A stretch of DNA of 64,000 nt from Candidatus Eiseniibacteriota bacterium (GTDB lineage: Bacteria > Orphanbacterota > Orphanbacteria > Orphanbacterales > Orphanbacteraceae). Below the pieces are notes generated by a model. It was not told where the DNA came from, did no database searches, and saw only the letters and a list, made by a program, of their open reading frames with translations. Shown in pieces: positions 1 through 9,671 of this stretch. Every line of letters begins with the position of its first letter. Position 1 is the first letter of the stretch. Location: contig JAJRWB010000014.1 in NCBI GenBank assembly GCA_024276995.1, positions 141,249 to 205,248 of the forward strand, in the 5' to 3' direction. The translations under genes and the position numbers were made by a program.

Positions 1-2
1 CC

Positions 3-1298
3 CTCGTGGTCGGCGTCGGCAGGGGCGAGAACTTCATCGCGTCCGACGTGACGGCGCTTCTCGAGCATACCCGCCAGGTGATCTACCTCGATGACCGGGA
101 GATGGTGGTGATCGACAGCGATCACGTTCACATCACCAACCTGGAAAATGTGACCATCGAAAGGAAACCCGAAGAGGTGCTCTGGGACGTGGGGGACGTC
201 GAGAAGGGCGGGTACGGCCATTACATGCGCAAGGAGATCGCCGAGCAGCCCCGCACGATCCGCGACGCCTACTCCGGCCGCGTGGTGGAGGAGTCGGGGA
301 TGGCCCATCTCGGCGGGCTCAACATACCGATGGAGACCCTCCAGGATCTGAACCGCGTGATCATCACGGCGTGCGGTACGTCGTGGCATGCCGGGTTGAT
401 CGGCGAATACATGATCGAGGAGTTTTCCCGCCTCCCGGTGGAGGTGGAGTACGCATCCGAGTTCCGCTATCGCAACCCGGTGGTCGATCACAACGACCTT
501 GTGGTGGTGATCAGCCAGTCGGGCGAGACGGCCGACACCCTCGCCGCCATGCGCGAGGCGCAGCGCCACGGCGCCCGGGCGATCGGCATCTGCAACGTCG
601 TCGGCTCCACCATCGCCCGGGAGGCGGACGGGGGAATCTACACCCATGCCGGTCCCGAGATCGGCGTCGCCTCCACGAAGGCGTTCACATCGCAGGTGAC
701 GACGCTCACCATCTTGAGCCTCCTTCTCGGCAGGCTGAGGAAGCTCTCCCAGCGGGAGGGACGGCGGATCGTCCACGCCCTCAAGAGGCTCCCCGCACAG
801 GTGCAGTCGATACTCGATAGTGCCGAGCAGGTGGAGGCGATCGCGAAGCTCTATTACGAGAACAACAACTTCCTCTACCTCGGTCGGGGGTACAATTTCC
901 CCGTCGCCCTCGAAGGCGCCTTGAAGTTGAAGGAAATCAGTTACATCCACGCCGAAGGATACCCGGCGGCCGAGATGAAGCACGGACCGATCGCGCTGAT
1001 CGACAAGAACATGCCGGTGGTGTTCATCGCCTTGAAGGACAGCGCCTACGGGAAGGTGATCGGCAACATCCAGCAGGTCGTTTCGAGAGGGGGGAGGATC
1101 ATCGCCCTCGCCACCGAGGGGGACGACGTGATCCGCAAGTTCGCGGAACATGTGATTTATTTGCCGGCGACGCTCGAACCGCTCACGCCGATCCTCTCGG
1201 TCATCCCGCTGCAGCTTCTCGCGTACTTCATCGCCGTCGAGAGGGGATGTGATGTCGACCAGCCGCGGAATCTGGCGAAGAGCGTGACGGTGGAGTGA
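3..1298 (+). CDS. glmS: Glutamine--fructose-6-phosphate aminotransferase, C-terminal part (5' end outside window)
   Basis: Makes glucosamine-6-phosphate from fructose-6-phosphate and glutamine, the first committed step to UDP-GlcNAc for peptidoglycan and LPS. The reading frame is open to the left edge, so the N-terminal glutaminase active site lies outside the window. What remains is the end of the glutaminase domain (LLEHTRQVIYLDD) and both SIS sugar-isomerase domains. The first SIS domain contains ACGTSWHAG and VVISQSGETADT; the second contains GRGYNFPVALEGALKLKE and AEMKHGPIAL. The protein ends in NLAKSVTVE, the normal family C-terminus, which carries the Lys that forms the sugar Schiff base. 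ridA follows after 4 bases, so the two are probably cotranscribed. Identity is clear; only completeness is limited. Confidence 0.96.
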   Translation, partial: LVVGVGRGENFIASDVTALLEHTRQVIYLDDREMVVIDSDHVHITNLENVTIERKPEEVLWDVGDVEKGGYGHYMRKEIAEQPRTIRDAYSGRVVEESGMAHLGGLNIPMETLQDLNRVIITACGTSWHAGLIGEYMIEEFSRLPVEVEYASEFRYRNPVVDHNDLVVVISQSGETADTLAAMREAQRHGARAIGICNVVGSTIAREADGGIYTHAGPEIGVASTKAFTSQVTTLTILSLLLGRLRKLSQREGRRIVHALKRLPAQVQSILDSAEQVEAIAKLYYENNNFLYLGRGYNFPVALEGALKLKEISYIHAEGYPAAEMKHGPIALIDKNMPVVFIALKDSAYGKVIGNIQQVVSRGGRIIALATEGDDVIRKFAEHVIYLPATLEPLTPILSVIPLQLLAYFIAVERGCDVDQPRNLAKSVTVE

Positions 1299-1302
1299 GA
1301 GA

Positions 1303-1698
1303 TTGAAACAGAAATCGACAATCCGGACAACGGGGGCGCCGGCGGCGGTCGGTCCGTACAGCCAGGCGATCGCGGCGGGAGGCTTCCTATTCACCGCCGG
1401 GCAGATCGCCCTCGATCCGGAAGGCGGCTCGACCGCCGGATCGACCGTGGGGGAGCAGACCGCGAGGGTGCTCGAGAATCTTCGCGCCGTGCTCGAAGCG
1501 GGCGGGGCGACTCCGGGCGACGTGGTGAAGACGACCGTCTATCTTTCAGACTTGAACGGCTTCGGCGAAATGAACGAAGTGTACGCCCGCTTCTTCGGCG
1601 ATTGGGCGCCGGCGCGGTCGTGCGTCGAGGTGAGTCGCCTTCCGAAGGGGGCGCTCGTGGAGATCGACGCCGTCGCCGTGGTGAAGCGACAAGCATGA
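1303..1698 (+). CDS. ridA: RidA/YjgF family reactive enamine/imine deaminase
   Basis: Small (131 aa) trimeric cytosolic enzyme family that hydrolyses reactive 2-aminoacrylate-type enamines released by PLP enzymes. Seen in the sequence: the N-terminal signature AAVGPYSQAIAAGGFLF, then TAGQIALDPEGG, and near the C-terminus CVEVSRLPKGALVEIDA, whose Arg is the substrate-carboxylate ligand in the family. The length matches the family. Translation starts at TTG, 4 bases after the glmS stop, so coupling with glmS is likely. The true substrate in this organism cannot be read from sequence. Confidence 0.93.
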   Translation: MKQKSTIRTTGAPAAVGPYSQAIAAGGFLFTAGQIALDPEGGSTAGSTVGEQTARVLENLRAVLEAGGATPGDVVKTTVYLSDLNGFGEMNEVYARFFGDWAPARSCVEVSRLPKGALVEIDAVAVVKRQA

Positions 1699-1713
1699 CC
1701 GTTCGCGAAAGAA

Positions 1714-1811
1714 GGGAGTGGATAGGTCCTGGTGGGCCTCGAGGACTTCAAATCCTTCCGTCGGGTGCTAAAACCATCCGAGGTGGGTTCGATTCCCACA
1801 CATTCCCGCCA
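1714..1811 (+). tRNA. selC: tRNA-Sec (anticodon TCA), CCA encoded
   Basis: The 98-nt gene folds as a bacterial selenocysteine tRNA. The acceptor strand GGGAGTGG pairs with ACATTCCC (8 bp, including one G-T wobble and a G-A mismatch at the eighth pair). The 6-bp D stem is AGGTCC/GGGCCT with the minimal TGGT loop. The anticodon stem GAGGA/TCCTT encloses CTTCAAA, giving anticodon TCA. A long variable arm has a CGGGTG/CATCCG stem. The T stem GTGGG/CCCAC closes a TTCGATT loop. Discriminator G and CCA follow. The 6-bp D stem, 4-nt D loop and long variable arm separate it from an ordinary suppressor tRNA. It implies UGA recoding as Sec; selA, selB, selD and SECIS elements were not found here. Confidence 0.93.
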
Positions 1812-1865
1812 CTTTCCCGCCTGGGGAAGAATCTCTTCTCCCCGGCGGCGCTCTTCCTATTCGCG

Positions 1866-2342
1866 GTGTTCTTGTCGCTAAACCCTCTGTTCACCGCGGA
1901 GGTGAAAGGGGCCGGCCCCGCGGACGAACCGACCCCCTCCCCATTCTGGTCGTGCATCCGATCCGCCGTCGTTCCGGGATGGGGTCAGATTCACAACGGC
2001 AGCCCGCTCAGGGGAGCGATGATCTTTTCGGCGCAGGCGTACTTCCTGACCCGCTTCGCCGCCGCCGAGAAACGGAGTTCGTACTACCGCGATCGGATGG
2101 TCGATCCTTCGGCGGCTTGGGACGCGGCGTATCTTCAGGAAAAGTATGATGACCGGCGCGGCATCCGGAACGATATGGTATGGTGGATGACGATTTTCGG
2201 ACTCTATTCGCTTATCGATGCGTACGTCGACGCGAGCATGGCCGGCTTCGACCGCGAGATCGCCGATGTCGAGCGCGTCACGTTCGGCACCGGCGAGACG
2301 CCCGGCGGCGATCACGTCGTCACCGTGACGGTGGCGTGGTAG
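1866..2342 (+). CDS. DUF5683-like membrane-associated protein, function unknown
   Basis: About 159 residues from the GTG at 1866. The motif SAVVPGWGQIHNGSPLRGA resembles the P-G-W-G-Q-I-Y/H-N motif of DUF5683 proteins, small envelope proteins of unknown role common in FCB bacteria. A second hydrophobic stretch (WWMTIFGLYSLIDAYVDA) lies near residues 105-125. Upstream, the same frame encodes a hydrophobic, signal-like segment (LFLFAVFLSLNPLFTA), but it contains no ATG, GTG or TTG codon between the tRNA-Sec gene and 1866. The true start may therefore be CTG at 1821, GTG at 1866 or TTG at 1872. Reading further upstream would cross the tRNA gene, which I consider unlikely. Start uncertain, family call moderate. 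Confidence 0.7.
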   Translation: MFLSLNPLFTAEVKGAGPADEPTPSPFWSCIRSAVVPGWGQIHNGSPLRGAMIFSAQAYFLTRFAAAEKRSSYYRDRMVDPSAAWDAAYLQEKYDDRRGIRNDMVWWMTIFGLYSLIDAYVDASMAGFDREIADVERVTFGTGETPGGDHVVTVTVAW

Positions 2343-2364
2343 AACGACGGAGGAAATAGGATCG

Positions 2365-3000
2365 TTGGGGAAAAGAGGCAAACCGGCGAGGCGGACGAAA
2401 GGGCGGGTCGGAGGGCGGAAAGGTTCGATCTTCCGCGAATACGGCGAGGCGATCCTCGTCTCGGCGGTGCTCTTCTTCTTTCTGCGATCGTTCGTTGTCC
2501 AGGCGTATCAGATTCCCTCCGGGTCGATGGAGGACACGTTGCTCATCGGCGACTTCCTCGTGGCGAACAAGTTTCTCTACGGCGGTCGCGTGCCCGGCAC
2601 CGATTGGCGTCTTCCCGCCGTTCGCCCACCCCGGAGGGGGGACATCATCGTCTTCCGCGCCCCCCATGTCGACAAGGATTTCATCAAACGGTGCATCGCG
2701 GTCGAGGGGGACACCGTGGAGCTGAGGGACAACGTGGTCTACCTGAATAACGTACGACAAGACGAACCGTACGTCGTCTTCAAGGGCACGGCACCGCCGA
2801 AGGCGAACTGGGGCCCCGAGGTGATTCCGAAGGGAAAATTGCTCATGCTCGGCGACAACCGGAACCAGAGCAGCGACAGTCGCTACTGGGGTCTGCTCGA
2901 CAAGAACCGCGTGGAGGGACGCGCCATGTTCCTCTACTTCTCCTGGAACCGAGAACGCTTCCTGCCACGGCTGCGGAGGCTTTTCAGGGTGATCCGCTGA
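2365..3000 (+). CDS. lepB: Signal peptidase I
   Basis: Inner-membrane serine endopeptidase that removes Sec/Tat signal peptides. 211 aa. A basic N-terminus (residues 1-25) precedes one membrane segment at about 28-48 ([20 protein letters not shown]). The catalytic Ser is S54 in PSGSMEDTL and the general-base Lys is K108 in [11 protein letters not shown]. The downstream box [14 protein letters not shown] is the family's conserved GDN(R)xxSxDSR motif. TTG start with a GAGGAAA Shine-Dalgarno at 2350-2356. lepB next to lepA is an old and common arrangement. Periplasmic loop insertions are short, typical of non-enterobacterial enzymes. Confidence 0.96.
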   Translation: MGKRGKPARRTKGRVGGRKGSIFREYGEAILVSAVLFFFLRSFVVQAYQIPSGSMEDTLLIGDFLVANKFLYGGRVPGTDWRLPAVRPPRRGDIIVFRAPHVDKDFIKRCIAVEGDTVELRDNVVYLNNVRQDEPYVVFKGTAPPKANWGPEVIPKGKLLMLGDNRNQSSDSRYWGLLDKNRVEGRAMFLYFSWNRERFLPRLRRLFRVIR

Positions 3001-3025
3001 GCGGACCGGCCCGATACGGAAACCG

Positions 3026-4843
3026 ATGAGCCAGCTACAGAAGCGGATTCGCAATTTCTGCATCATCGCCCATATCGATCACGGCAAGTCGACCCTCGCC
3101 GACCGGATCCTCGAGCGCACCGGCACGCTTTCGCGCGGCGAGATGCGCGACCAGGTTCTCGACAGCATGGACCTCGAACGGGAGAGGGGGATCACCATCA
3201 AGGCCCACGCGATCCGGATCGACTACAAGGATGCGACCGGGCACGAGTGGGCGCTCAACCTGATCGACACTCCGGGCCATGTCGATTTCTCCTACGAAGT
3301 CTCCCGTTCCCTCGCCGCGTGCGAGGGGGCTCTCCTCGTGGTGGACGCCTCCCAGGGGATCGAGGCGCAGACGATCGCCAATTTCTACCTCGCCCTCGAA
3401 CACGATCTCGCCATCGTCCCGGTGCTGAACAAGATCGACCTGCCGAACGCGCGAACCGAGGCGGTGAAGGAAGCACTCTGCGATCTTACCGGGGAAAGCC
3501 CGGAAAACGTCTTCGAAATCAGCGCCCGCACGGGCGAGGGGGTGGACGAACTCCTCGATCGAATGACCGACCTGATCCCTCCCCCCGCCGGGCGCGAGGA
3601 GGATCCGCTCCAGGCGCTCATTTTCGATTCCGTGTTCGACCGCTTTCGCGGTGTGAACATCTACCTCCGTCTGATGCAGGGGCGTGTGCGTTCGGGGGAT
3701 ACGATCCGCTTTCTCGCCACCGGCGACGAGAGGGTCGTCGACGAGGTGGGGGTCTTCCGCTTGAAGCGGGTGCCCCGAGAGGAGCTGTGCGCCGGTGAGG
3801 TCGGCTACATTCTCGCCGGGATCAAGCAGATCCGCCACGCCCAGGTGGGCGACACGGTCACCCTCTCTCGTGAAGGCGCCGTGGAGGCTTTGCCCGGGTT
3901 CCAAGAACCGAAGCCGATGGTATTCAGCGGCATGTTCCCCACCGATCCGGGGGAGTACGACCTCCTGCGCGACGCCCTCGAGAAGCTCCACCTCAACGAC
4001 GCGGCGATCACCTTCGAACCGGAATCGTCGGAAGCGCTCGGCTTCGGTTTCCGCTGCGGTTTTCTCGGCATGCTCCACCTCGAGGTCGTCCAGGAGCGCC
4101 TCGAGAGAGAATACGACCTCAACCTGATCAGCACGATCCCGAGCGTCGTCTTTAGGGCGATACTCAACGACGGCTCGGTGAAGCGGGTCGACAACCCGAG
4201 GCATCTTCCCGATCCGGGAGAGATCGAAAGGATCGAAGAGCCGATAGTCGATGCGCGAATCATCACGCCCACCGAGTACATGGGCAATGTCAACAAGCTG
4301 ATCGGGGAGAAGCGCGGAGTGCACAAGGAGATGGAGTATCTAGAGCCGACGCGGGTCCAACTCCGTTTCGAGCTTCCTCTCGCCGAGGTCGTCCTCGATT
4401 TCTACGACCGCCTCCAATCGGTGACCCGGGGATACGCATCGTACGATTACGAGCACTCCGGTTTCACCACCTCCGACATGGTCCGCCTCGACGTGCTCGT
4501 CAACGGAGAGCCGGTCGACGCCCTGTCGATCATCGTGCACCGGGAGAAAGCGTATTCGTGGGGCCGGCAACTAACCGGGCGGCTCAAGGAACTGATCCCG
4601 AGACAGATGTACCAGGTGGCGATCCAGGCGGCCATCGGGACGAAGGTGATCGCCCGGGAGACGGTCTCGGCCTACCGGAAAGACGTGATCGCCAAGTGCT
4701 ACGGCGGCGACATCACGCGCAAGCGGAAGCTCCTCGAGAAACAGAAAGAGGGGAAAAAGCGGATGAAGCAGATCGGGTCGGTCCAGATCCCCCAGGAAGC
4801 GTTTCTCGCCGTGCTCCGGGTGAATGACGACAAGGGAAAATAG
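3026..4843 (+). CDS. lepA: Elongation factor 4 (back-translocating GTPase LepA)
   Basis: Ribosome-associated translational GTPase. 605 aa, the family's usual length. G1 is [16 protein letters not shown]2 contains [11 protein letters not shown]3 is [11 protein letters not shown] and G4 is NKIDLPNA. Domains II, III and V follow. The lysine/arginine-rich LepA-specific C-terminal domain includes [20 protein letters not shown]. It overlaps the next gene (HemW relative) by 20 bases, so the two are translationally coupled. This mirrors the lepA-hemW order of Firmicutes. Nothing in the protein looks degenerate. Confidence 0.97.
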   Translation: MSQLQKRIRNFCIIAHIDHGKSTLADRILERTGTLSRGEMRDQVLDSMDLERERGITIKAHAIRIDYKDATGHEWALNLIDTPGHVDFSYEVSRSLAACEGALLVVDASQGIEAQTIANFYLALEHDLAIVPVLNKIDLPNARTEAVKEALCDLTGESPENVFEISARTGEGVDELLDRMTDLIPPPAGREEDPLQALIFDSVFDRFRGVNIYLRLMQGRVRSGDTIRFLATGDERVVDEVGVFRLKRVPREELCAGEVGYILAGIKQIRHAQVGDTVTLSREGAVEALPGFQEPKPMVFSGMFPTDPGEYDLLRDALEKLHLNDAAITFEPESSEALGFGFRCGFLGMLHLEVVQERLEREYDLNLISTIPSVVFRAILNDGSVKRVDNPRHLPDPGEIERIEEPIVDARIITPTEYMGNVNKLIGEKRGVHKEMEYLEPTRVQLRFELPLAEVVLDFYDRLQSVTRGYASYDYEHSGFTTSDMVRLDVLVNGEPVDALSIIVHREKAYSWGRQLTGRLKELIPRQMYQVAIQAAIGTKVIARETVSAYRKDVIAKCYGGDITRKRKLLEKQKEGKKRMKQIGSVQIPQEAFLAVLRVNDDKGK

Positions 4844-5840
4844 TTACGGCATTTTTGTCGCCCTGCCGCCGCCGGGCGATTCGCCCGCCGAGGCGGTCCT
4901 CGCCGGGGAGATCGCCTCCCCGCCCATTCCCTTTCCCACGAAGGGGCGCTGCACCGATCTTTATGTCGACTCGAAACGATCCTCCCCCTTCCCGGGCGGG
5001 CGAGCCGCCGGGGAAATCGCTCCCCTGGCGGAACTGATCCGCCGCCATGCCCCGCCGGAGCGCTCCTTCGAGATCGAGGCCGCCGGCGAGGAAACCGGAC
5101 CGCTCTGCAACCAAGCCGTTCTCTTTCGCGACGCCGGGTTCAACCGGATCTGCCTCGCCGCTCCGGTCGGCGGGAGCGCCCTTCTCGTCCGATCGATCGA
5201 TGCCGCCCGGTGCGCCGGAATCGACCGGATCGCCGTGGAACATCCCTTCGCCCGCGTCGGCGAAAGCGCGGCGGACGAGCGGGAAAGGCTCGCGGCGGCG
5301 GTCGAGGCGGGGGCCGAACACATCTCCCTCGTCGAACGGGCGGACCGGACGGTCGGCGAGGAGGAATGGCTCCGCCGCTACCGCGCCACATCGGACTTCC
5401 TCCGCCGCCGCGGTTTTCTCCGCTACGAGATCGCCCACTTCTCCCTTCCGGGTCGGGAGAGCGCCCACGTCCTTCGGGTTTTTCGTTGCGGCACCGTCGT
5501 CGGCTTCGGTCCCGGGGCGGTCAGTCGCAAGGGACGGCTGCGAGTCCGCCGCCCGGCGGACGACGTCGCCTCGACCCCCTTCACCCGAAAAGAGGCCGGC
5601 GAAACGATCTCTGCTGAAGAGAAGGCGTGGGAAGAGTTTTCCCTTGGCATCCGACTTGCAGAAGGTGTGGATATCGGGACGATCACCGCTCATCCGGGCA
5701 GATCGTTCCGAGATGCGCTGATCGGCGCCGTGGAGGCGCTGGCGGCGTCCGGATGGCTCGAACGGGTCGGGGATCGTGTCCGATTGAGTAGGAAGGGGAT
5801 CCCCCTGGCTGACAAAATAGCAGCCGATATGCTGCCATAA
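4824..5840 (+). CDS. HemW-like protein lacking the radical-SAM cysteine motif (pseudoenzyme candidate)
   Basis: 338 aa. Position and C-terminal half identify a relative of HemW, the radical-SAM-fold heme chaperone. Recognisable blocks are [20 protein letters not shown] (HemW: GF..YEISNFA.PG.ESRHN), VGFGPGAVS (Y.GIGPGA), [10 protein letters not shown] and a winged-helix-like tail. The N-terminal strand, where HemW reads YxHIPFCxxxCxYCDF, here reads [19 protein letters not shown]. All three cluster cysteines are absent and no CxxxCxxC exists elsewhere. The GGGTPS SAM-binding motif is also gone. The frame is open with no stops or frameshift, overlaps lepA by 20 bases, and has the same codon flavour as its neighbours. 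I infer a retained but non-[4Fe-4S] protein; heme binding or a structural role is possible. Confidence 0.75.
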   Translation: MTTRENSYGIFVALPPPGDSPAEAVLAGEIASPPIPFPTKGRCTDLYVDSKRSSPFPGGRAAGEIAPLAELIRRHAPPERSFEIEAAGEETGPLCNQAVLFRDAGFNRICLAAPVGGSALLVRSIDAARCAGIDRIAVEHPFARVGESAADERERLAAAVEAGAEHISLVERADRTVGEEEWLRRYRATSDFLRRRGFLRYEIAHFSLPGRESAHVLRVFRCGTVVGFGPGAVSRKGRLRVRRPADDVASTPFTRKEAGETISAEEKAWEEFSLGIRLAEGVDIGTITAHPGRSFRDALIGAVEALAASGWLERVGDRVRLSRKGIPLADKIAADMLP

Positions 5841-5882
5841 CGGCAGACCCTTACGGGCGGAGGTACATGGAATCGTCACGAC

Positions 5883-5898
5883 ACGGGCATTCGCCCGT
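5883..5898 (+). repeat. Short perfect hairpin in the hemW-like/grpE gap
   Basis: ACGGGC-ATTC-GCCCGT forms a 6-bp stem with a 4-nt loop, 20 bases before the grpE start and just before its Shine-Dalgarno (AGGAGAGGA). No U-tract follows, so it is not a classical terminator. No CIRCE operator (TTAGCACTC-N9-GAGTGCTAA) is present in this gap. It may mark an mRNA processing or regulatory point; function unproven. Confidence 0.4.
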
Positions 5899-5918
5899 TC
5901 GCTCGACAGGAGAGGAAC

Positions 5919-6563
5919 ATGGGGCAGCGGAAGAAGAAGCAGCCCGGCGCCGACGGGGGGAAGACCGGTCGGGAGAGTGGGCCGGAAGAGGTTACCGAGA
6001 AGAACGAGCCGTTGGCGGCCGAACCGGAAGACGGGAACGCGGAAAGGAAGGGCGAAGCTCCTCCCGAAGCGGACGGCCTCGAAGTGCTTCGCGAGGAGAA
6101 CGAGAAGCTTCGCGACAAGTGGCTTCGTGCGGTGGCCGAACTGGACAATTTCCGCAAACGCGCCGCGCGTGACCGGCAAAGGGAGATCCTCTTCGCACGC
6201 ACGGCGGCGATCGTCCCTCTCCTCGAAGTGCTCGACGATGTCGAGCGCGCCGTCGACCACGAAGGCGCATCGGTGGATGATCTGCGAAGGGGGATCGAGA
6301 TGATCCGGGACAAGTTCATCGACAAGCTCGCATCGATCGGTGTCGAGGCGATCGAGTCGATGGAAAAACCGTTCGACCCCGAGAGGATGGACGCCCTCGC
6401 CACCGTTCCGTGTGCCGATGTCCCGGCGGGAACGGTGATCGGTGAAATCAGGAAAGGTTATCTACTGAACGATGCAGTGATCCGGCACGCCCAGGTCTCG
6501 GTCGCCGCCGTACCCGACGATGACGGACCGGACGGCGACGAGAAGGGTCGTTCCGAGGGATAG
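5919..6563 (+). CDS. grpE: Nucleotide exchange factor GrpE
   Basis: Dimeric exchange factor that releases ADP from DnaK. 214 aa. The first 60 residues are a charged, low-complexity tail. A long coiled coil then runs to about residue 110 (EENEKLRDKWLRAVAELDNF). The C-terminal beta domain has the signature GTVIGEIRKGYLLNDAVIRH and ends AQVSVAAV. ATG start preceded by AGGAGAGGA. It lies 45 bases before dnaK. The normal upstream gene in comparable loci, the repressor hrcA, is missing here. Confidence 0.95.
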   Translation: MGQRKKKQPGADGGKTGRESGPEEVTEKNEPLAAEPEDGNAERKGEAPPEADGLEVLREENEKLRDKWLRAVAELDNFRKRAARDRQREILFARTAAIVPLLEVLDDVERAVDHEGASVDDLRRGIEMIRDKFIDKLASIGVEAIESMEKPFDPERMDALATVPCADVPAGTVIGEIRKGYLLNDAVIRHAQVSVAAVPDDDGPDGDEKGRSEG

Positions 6564-6608
6564 AAGAAAAGGAGAATGTCGCGAAAGCGAACGGCAAGGA
6601 GATAGAAA

Positions 6609-8546
6609 ATGGGTAAAGTAATCGGCATCGATCTGGGCACCACGAATTCCGTGGTCGCCGTCGTGGAGGACGGCGAGGCGAAGGTGATTCCCAATCCGGA
6701 AGGAGGCCGGACGACTCCGTCGATCGTGGCGTTCACGAAGGAAGGAGAACGCCTCGTCGGGCAGGTCGCCAAACGGCAGGCGATCACGAACCCCGAGAAC
6801 ACGATCTACTCGATCAAGCGTTTCATGGGGCGGAAGGTCTCCGAGGTGACCGAAGAGCAGAAGATCGTGACCTATGACATCGTGGAGGCTGCGAACGGCG
6901 ACGTCCGGGTTCACGTGACGAACCCCGAGAACATGTACGCTCCGCCGGAGATCTCCGCCATGGTGCTCCAGTATCTCAAGAAGGCGGCGGAGGAGTACCT
7001 CGGCGAGGAGGTCACCGAGGCGGTGATCACCGTGCCGGCGTACTTCAACGATTCGCAGAGACAGGCGACGAAGGACGCCGGAAAGATCGCCGGCCTCGAC
7101 GTGAAGCGGATCATCAACGAGCCGACCGCGGCCTCCCTCGCGTACGGCCTCGATAGGAAGGCCGAGGAGAAGATCGCCGTGTTCGACCTGGGAGGCGGCA
7201 CGTTCGACATCTCGATTCTCGAACTCGGCGAGGGGGTGTTCGAGGTGAAGGCGACGAACGGCGATACCCACCTCGGCGGCGATGATTTCGACCAGCGGCT
7301 GATCGACCATCTCGCCTCCGAGTTCCAGAAGGAAACGGGGATCGATATCCGGTCCGACAAGATGGCGCTCCAGCGCCTCAAGGAAGCGGCGGAAAAGGCG
7401 AAGTGCGAGCTTTCCTCCACCATGCAGACGAACGTGAACCTGCCGTTCATCACCGCGGATTCTTCGGGTCCGAAGCATCTCGACGTGACGATCACGCGGG
7501 CGAAATTCGACCAGCTCACCGCCGATCTCGTGGAGCGGACGATCGAGCAGTGCCGGAAGGCGCTCAGCGACGGCGGTTTCACGGCGAACGATATCGATCA
7601 GGTCATTCTCGTGGGCGGCTCGACGCGGATCCCCGCGGTGGCGGAAAAGGTGAAGGAGTTTTTCGGGCGTGAACCGCACAAGGGCGTGAACCCCGACGAG
7701 GTGGTCGCCGTGGGCGCGGCGATCCAGGGGGGCGTCATCGCCGGCGACGTGAAGGATGTTCTCCTTCTCGACGTGACCCCTCTTTCCCTCGGCATCGAGA
7801 CCCTCGGCGGGGTGATGACGAAGCTGATCGAAAGGAACACGACCATCCCGACGAAGAAGAGCCAGGTTTTCTCCACCGCCTCGGACAACCAGCCGGCGGT
7901 GAGCATCCATGTTCTTCAGGGCGAAAGGGAGATGGCCTCCGACAACAGGACGCTCGGCCGTTTCGACCTCACCGAGATCCCGCCGGCGCCCCGTGGGCTG
8001 CCGCAGATCGAGGTGACCTTCGACATCGACGCCAACGGCATCGTCCACGTGTCGGCGAAGGATCTCGGAACGGGGAGGGAACAGAAGATCAAAATCCAGG
8101 CGTCGAGCGGCCTGAGCGACGACGAGGTGAAGTCGATGGTGAGCGAAGCGGAAGCGCACGCCGCCGAGGACCGGAAGCGGCGCGAGGCGGTGGAGACGCG
8201 CAACCAGGCGGATCAGCTCGTCTACCAGGTGGAGAAGAACGTCCGCGAGCACGGCGACAAGATCGACGCGACGACGCGCAAGATGATCGAGGACGCGGTG
8301 AACGACCTGAAGAGCGCCATCGAATCGAACGATGCCGAGCGGATGAAGAAAAAGATGGCCGACGTCGAGCAGGCGACCCACAAGCTCGCCGAGCAGATGT
8401 ACGCGAACGCCACCGCGGAACAGGCGGCCGCAGGCGCAGGAGACGGAAGCGCGTCGCCGGGAGCGTCCGCACCGGAGGGGAACGATTCGGACGAAGCGGT
8501 GGAAGCCGATTTCGAAGTGGTGGAGGAAGACGAGGGGAAGAAGTAA
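6609..8546 (+). CDS. dnaK: Chaperone protein DnaK (Hsp70)
   Basis: ATP-dependent Hsp70 chaperone, 645 aa. The nucleotide-binding domain opens [18 protein letters not shown] and has the phosphate-2 loop [14 protein letters not shown] near residue 197 and the adenosine motif [13 protein letters not shown] near residue 335. The interdomain linker [19 protein letters not shown] is intact. The substrate-binding domain and helical lid follow. The acidic tail ends [11 protein letters not shown], close to the consensus EEVD-like bacterial end that contacts DnaJ. Part of grpE-dnaK-dnaJ with very short gaps. Confidence 0.98.
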   Translation: MGKVIGIDLGTTNSVVAVVEDGEAKVIPNPEGGRTTPSIVAFTKEGERLVGQVAKRQAITNPENTIYSIKRFMGRKVSEVTEEQKIVTYDIVEAANGDVRVHVTNPENMYAPPEISAMVLQYLKKAAEEYLGEEVTEAVITVPAYFNDSQRQATKDAGKIAGLDVKRIINEPTAASLAYGLDRKAEEKIAVFDLGGGTFDISILELGEGVFEVKATNGDTHLGGDDFDQRLIDHLASEFQKETGIDIRSDKMALQRLKEAAEKAKCELSSTMQTNVNLPFITADSSGPKHLDVTITRAKFDQLTADLVERTIEQCRKALSDGGFTANDIDQVILVGGSTRIPAVAEKVKEFFGREPHKGVNPDEVVAVGAAIQGGVIAGDVKDVLLLDVTPLSLGIETLGGVMTKLIERNTTIPTKKSQVFSTASDNQPAVSIHVLQGEREMASDNRTLGRFDLTEIPPAPRGLPQIEVTFDIDANGIVHVSAKDLGTGREQKIKIQASSGLSDDEVKSMVSEAEAHAAEDRKRREAVETRNQADQLVYQVEKNVREHGDKIDATTRKMIEDAVNDLKSAIESNDAERMKKKMADVEQATHKLAEQMYANATAEQAAAGAGDGSASPGASAPEGNDSDEAVEADFEVVEEDEGKK

Positions 8547-8549
8547 ACT

Positions 8550-9671
8550 GTGCCCATGGCGAAACGGGACTATTATGAAGTTCTCGACGTGCCGAAGAAT
8601 GCCTCCGCCGAGGAGATCAAGAAGGCTTATCGGAAATTGGCGCTGAAGTATCACCCCGACCGGAATCCCGGGGACAAGGCGGCGGAAGAAAGCTTCAAGG
8701 AAGCGACCGAGGCGTACGAGGTTCTCAGGGACGACGAGAAGCGAGGCCGGTACGACCGGTTCGGCCACGCCGGCGTCGATCCGGCGGCGGCGGGAGGGGC
8801 GGCCGGTTTTGGCGGTGGGTACGGGAGCTTTGATCTTTCCGACGCGCTCCGTGCGTTTATGCGCGATTTCGGCGGCTTCGGCGATCTCTTCGGCGAGAGC
8901 GCCGATAGGGGGTCGGGCGCACCGAGGCCGGGCCGGGATCTCCAGATCAAGCTTCGGCTCACGCTGGAAGAAATCGCCGCGGGCGCGGAGAAGAAGGTGC
9001 GCGTCAAGGTACTCGGACGGTGCGACGAGTGCGGCGGCACGGGAAGCGCGTCGGGCGCCTCGCCGCGCCGGTGCGATACGTGCGGCGGCCAGGGACGGGT
9101 GCGCCAGGTGCAGCGTTCCCTTCTCGGCCAGTTCGTGAATATCACCGAGTGCCCGGCGTGCCGGGGCGAGGGGAGCGTCGTCGTCCACCCGTGTTCCACG
9201 TGCCGGGGCGAGGGGAGAGTCGCGCGGAAGGAATCGGTCACCGTCCGGATCCCGGCGGGGGTGAGCGCCGGGAACTATATCCCCCTCAGGGGGAAGGGGA
9301 ACTGCGGCCTTCGCGGCGGCCCGAGGGGCGACCTGATCGTGGTGATCGAGGAGGAGCCCCACAAGCGTTTCGCCCGGCACGGCGATGACGTTCTCACCGA
9401 GGTATGGGTTCGCTTCGACCAGGCGGTTCTCGGCTCGGCCCTCGAGGTGGATACCCTCGACGGTCGGGTGAAGATGAACATTCCTCCGGGCACGCCGTCG
9501 GGCAAGGTGTTCCGCCTCCGGGGGAAGGGAATCCGCCATCTGCGCGGGAGAGGGTCGGGCGACCAACTCGTCCAGGTCCATGTCTGGGTGCCGAAAAAGC
9601 TGAAGCGCGAGGAGAGAAGGATTCTCGATGAAATAAAGAAAGGCGGCCTCTTCGAGCCGCCCGGCGGGTGA
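8550..9671 (+). CDS. dnaJ: Chaperone protein DnaJ (type I Hsp40)
   Basis: Co-chaperone that stimulates DnaK ATPase and binds unfolded clients. 373 aa. J domain at residues 5-70 with the HPD motif ([10 protein letters not shown]). A Gly/Phe-rich linker follows ([12 protein letters not shown]). The four zinc repeats are [24 protein letters not shown] and CSTCRGEG. C-terminal peptide-binding domains complete it. Two starts compete: GTG at 8550, better spaced from GGGGAAG, and ATG at 8556, which gives the family-typical MAKRDYYE. The gene begins 3 bases after dnaK and overlaps rsmE by 4 bases. Confidence 0.97.
   Translation: MPMAKRDYYEVLDVPKNASAEEIKKAYRKLALKYHPDRNPGDKAAEESFKEATEAYEVLRDDEKRGRYDRFGHAGVDPAAAGGAAGFGGGYGSFDLSDALRAFMRDFGGFGDLFGESADRGSGAPRPGRDLQIKLRLTLEEIAAGAEKKVRVKVLGRCDECGGTGSASGASPRRCDTCGGQGRVRQVQRSLLGQFVNITECPACRGEGSVVVHPCSTCRGEGRVARKESVTVRIPAGVSAGNYIPLRGKGNCGLRGGPRGDLIVVIEEEPHKRFARHGDDVLTEVWVRFDQAVLGSALEVDTLDGRVKMNIPPGTPSGKVFRLRGKGIRHLRGRGSGDQLVQVHVWVPKKLKREERRILDEIKKGGLFEPPGG

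Noticed and set aside
1602-1865. Upstream extension of the DUF5683-like gene through the tRNA-Sec gene
   Set aside because: It would make the tRNA part of a coding region; the encoded residues match nothing and a tRNA inside a CDS is not credible.
5867-6172. ATG with an excellent Shine-Dalgarno (CGGAGG) ahead of grpE, opening a 101-codon frame
   Set aside because: It reads in a different frame through grpE, with Arg-rich low-complexity translation. grpE has its own good site at 5919. A short leader-peptide role cannot be excluded but is unsupported.
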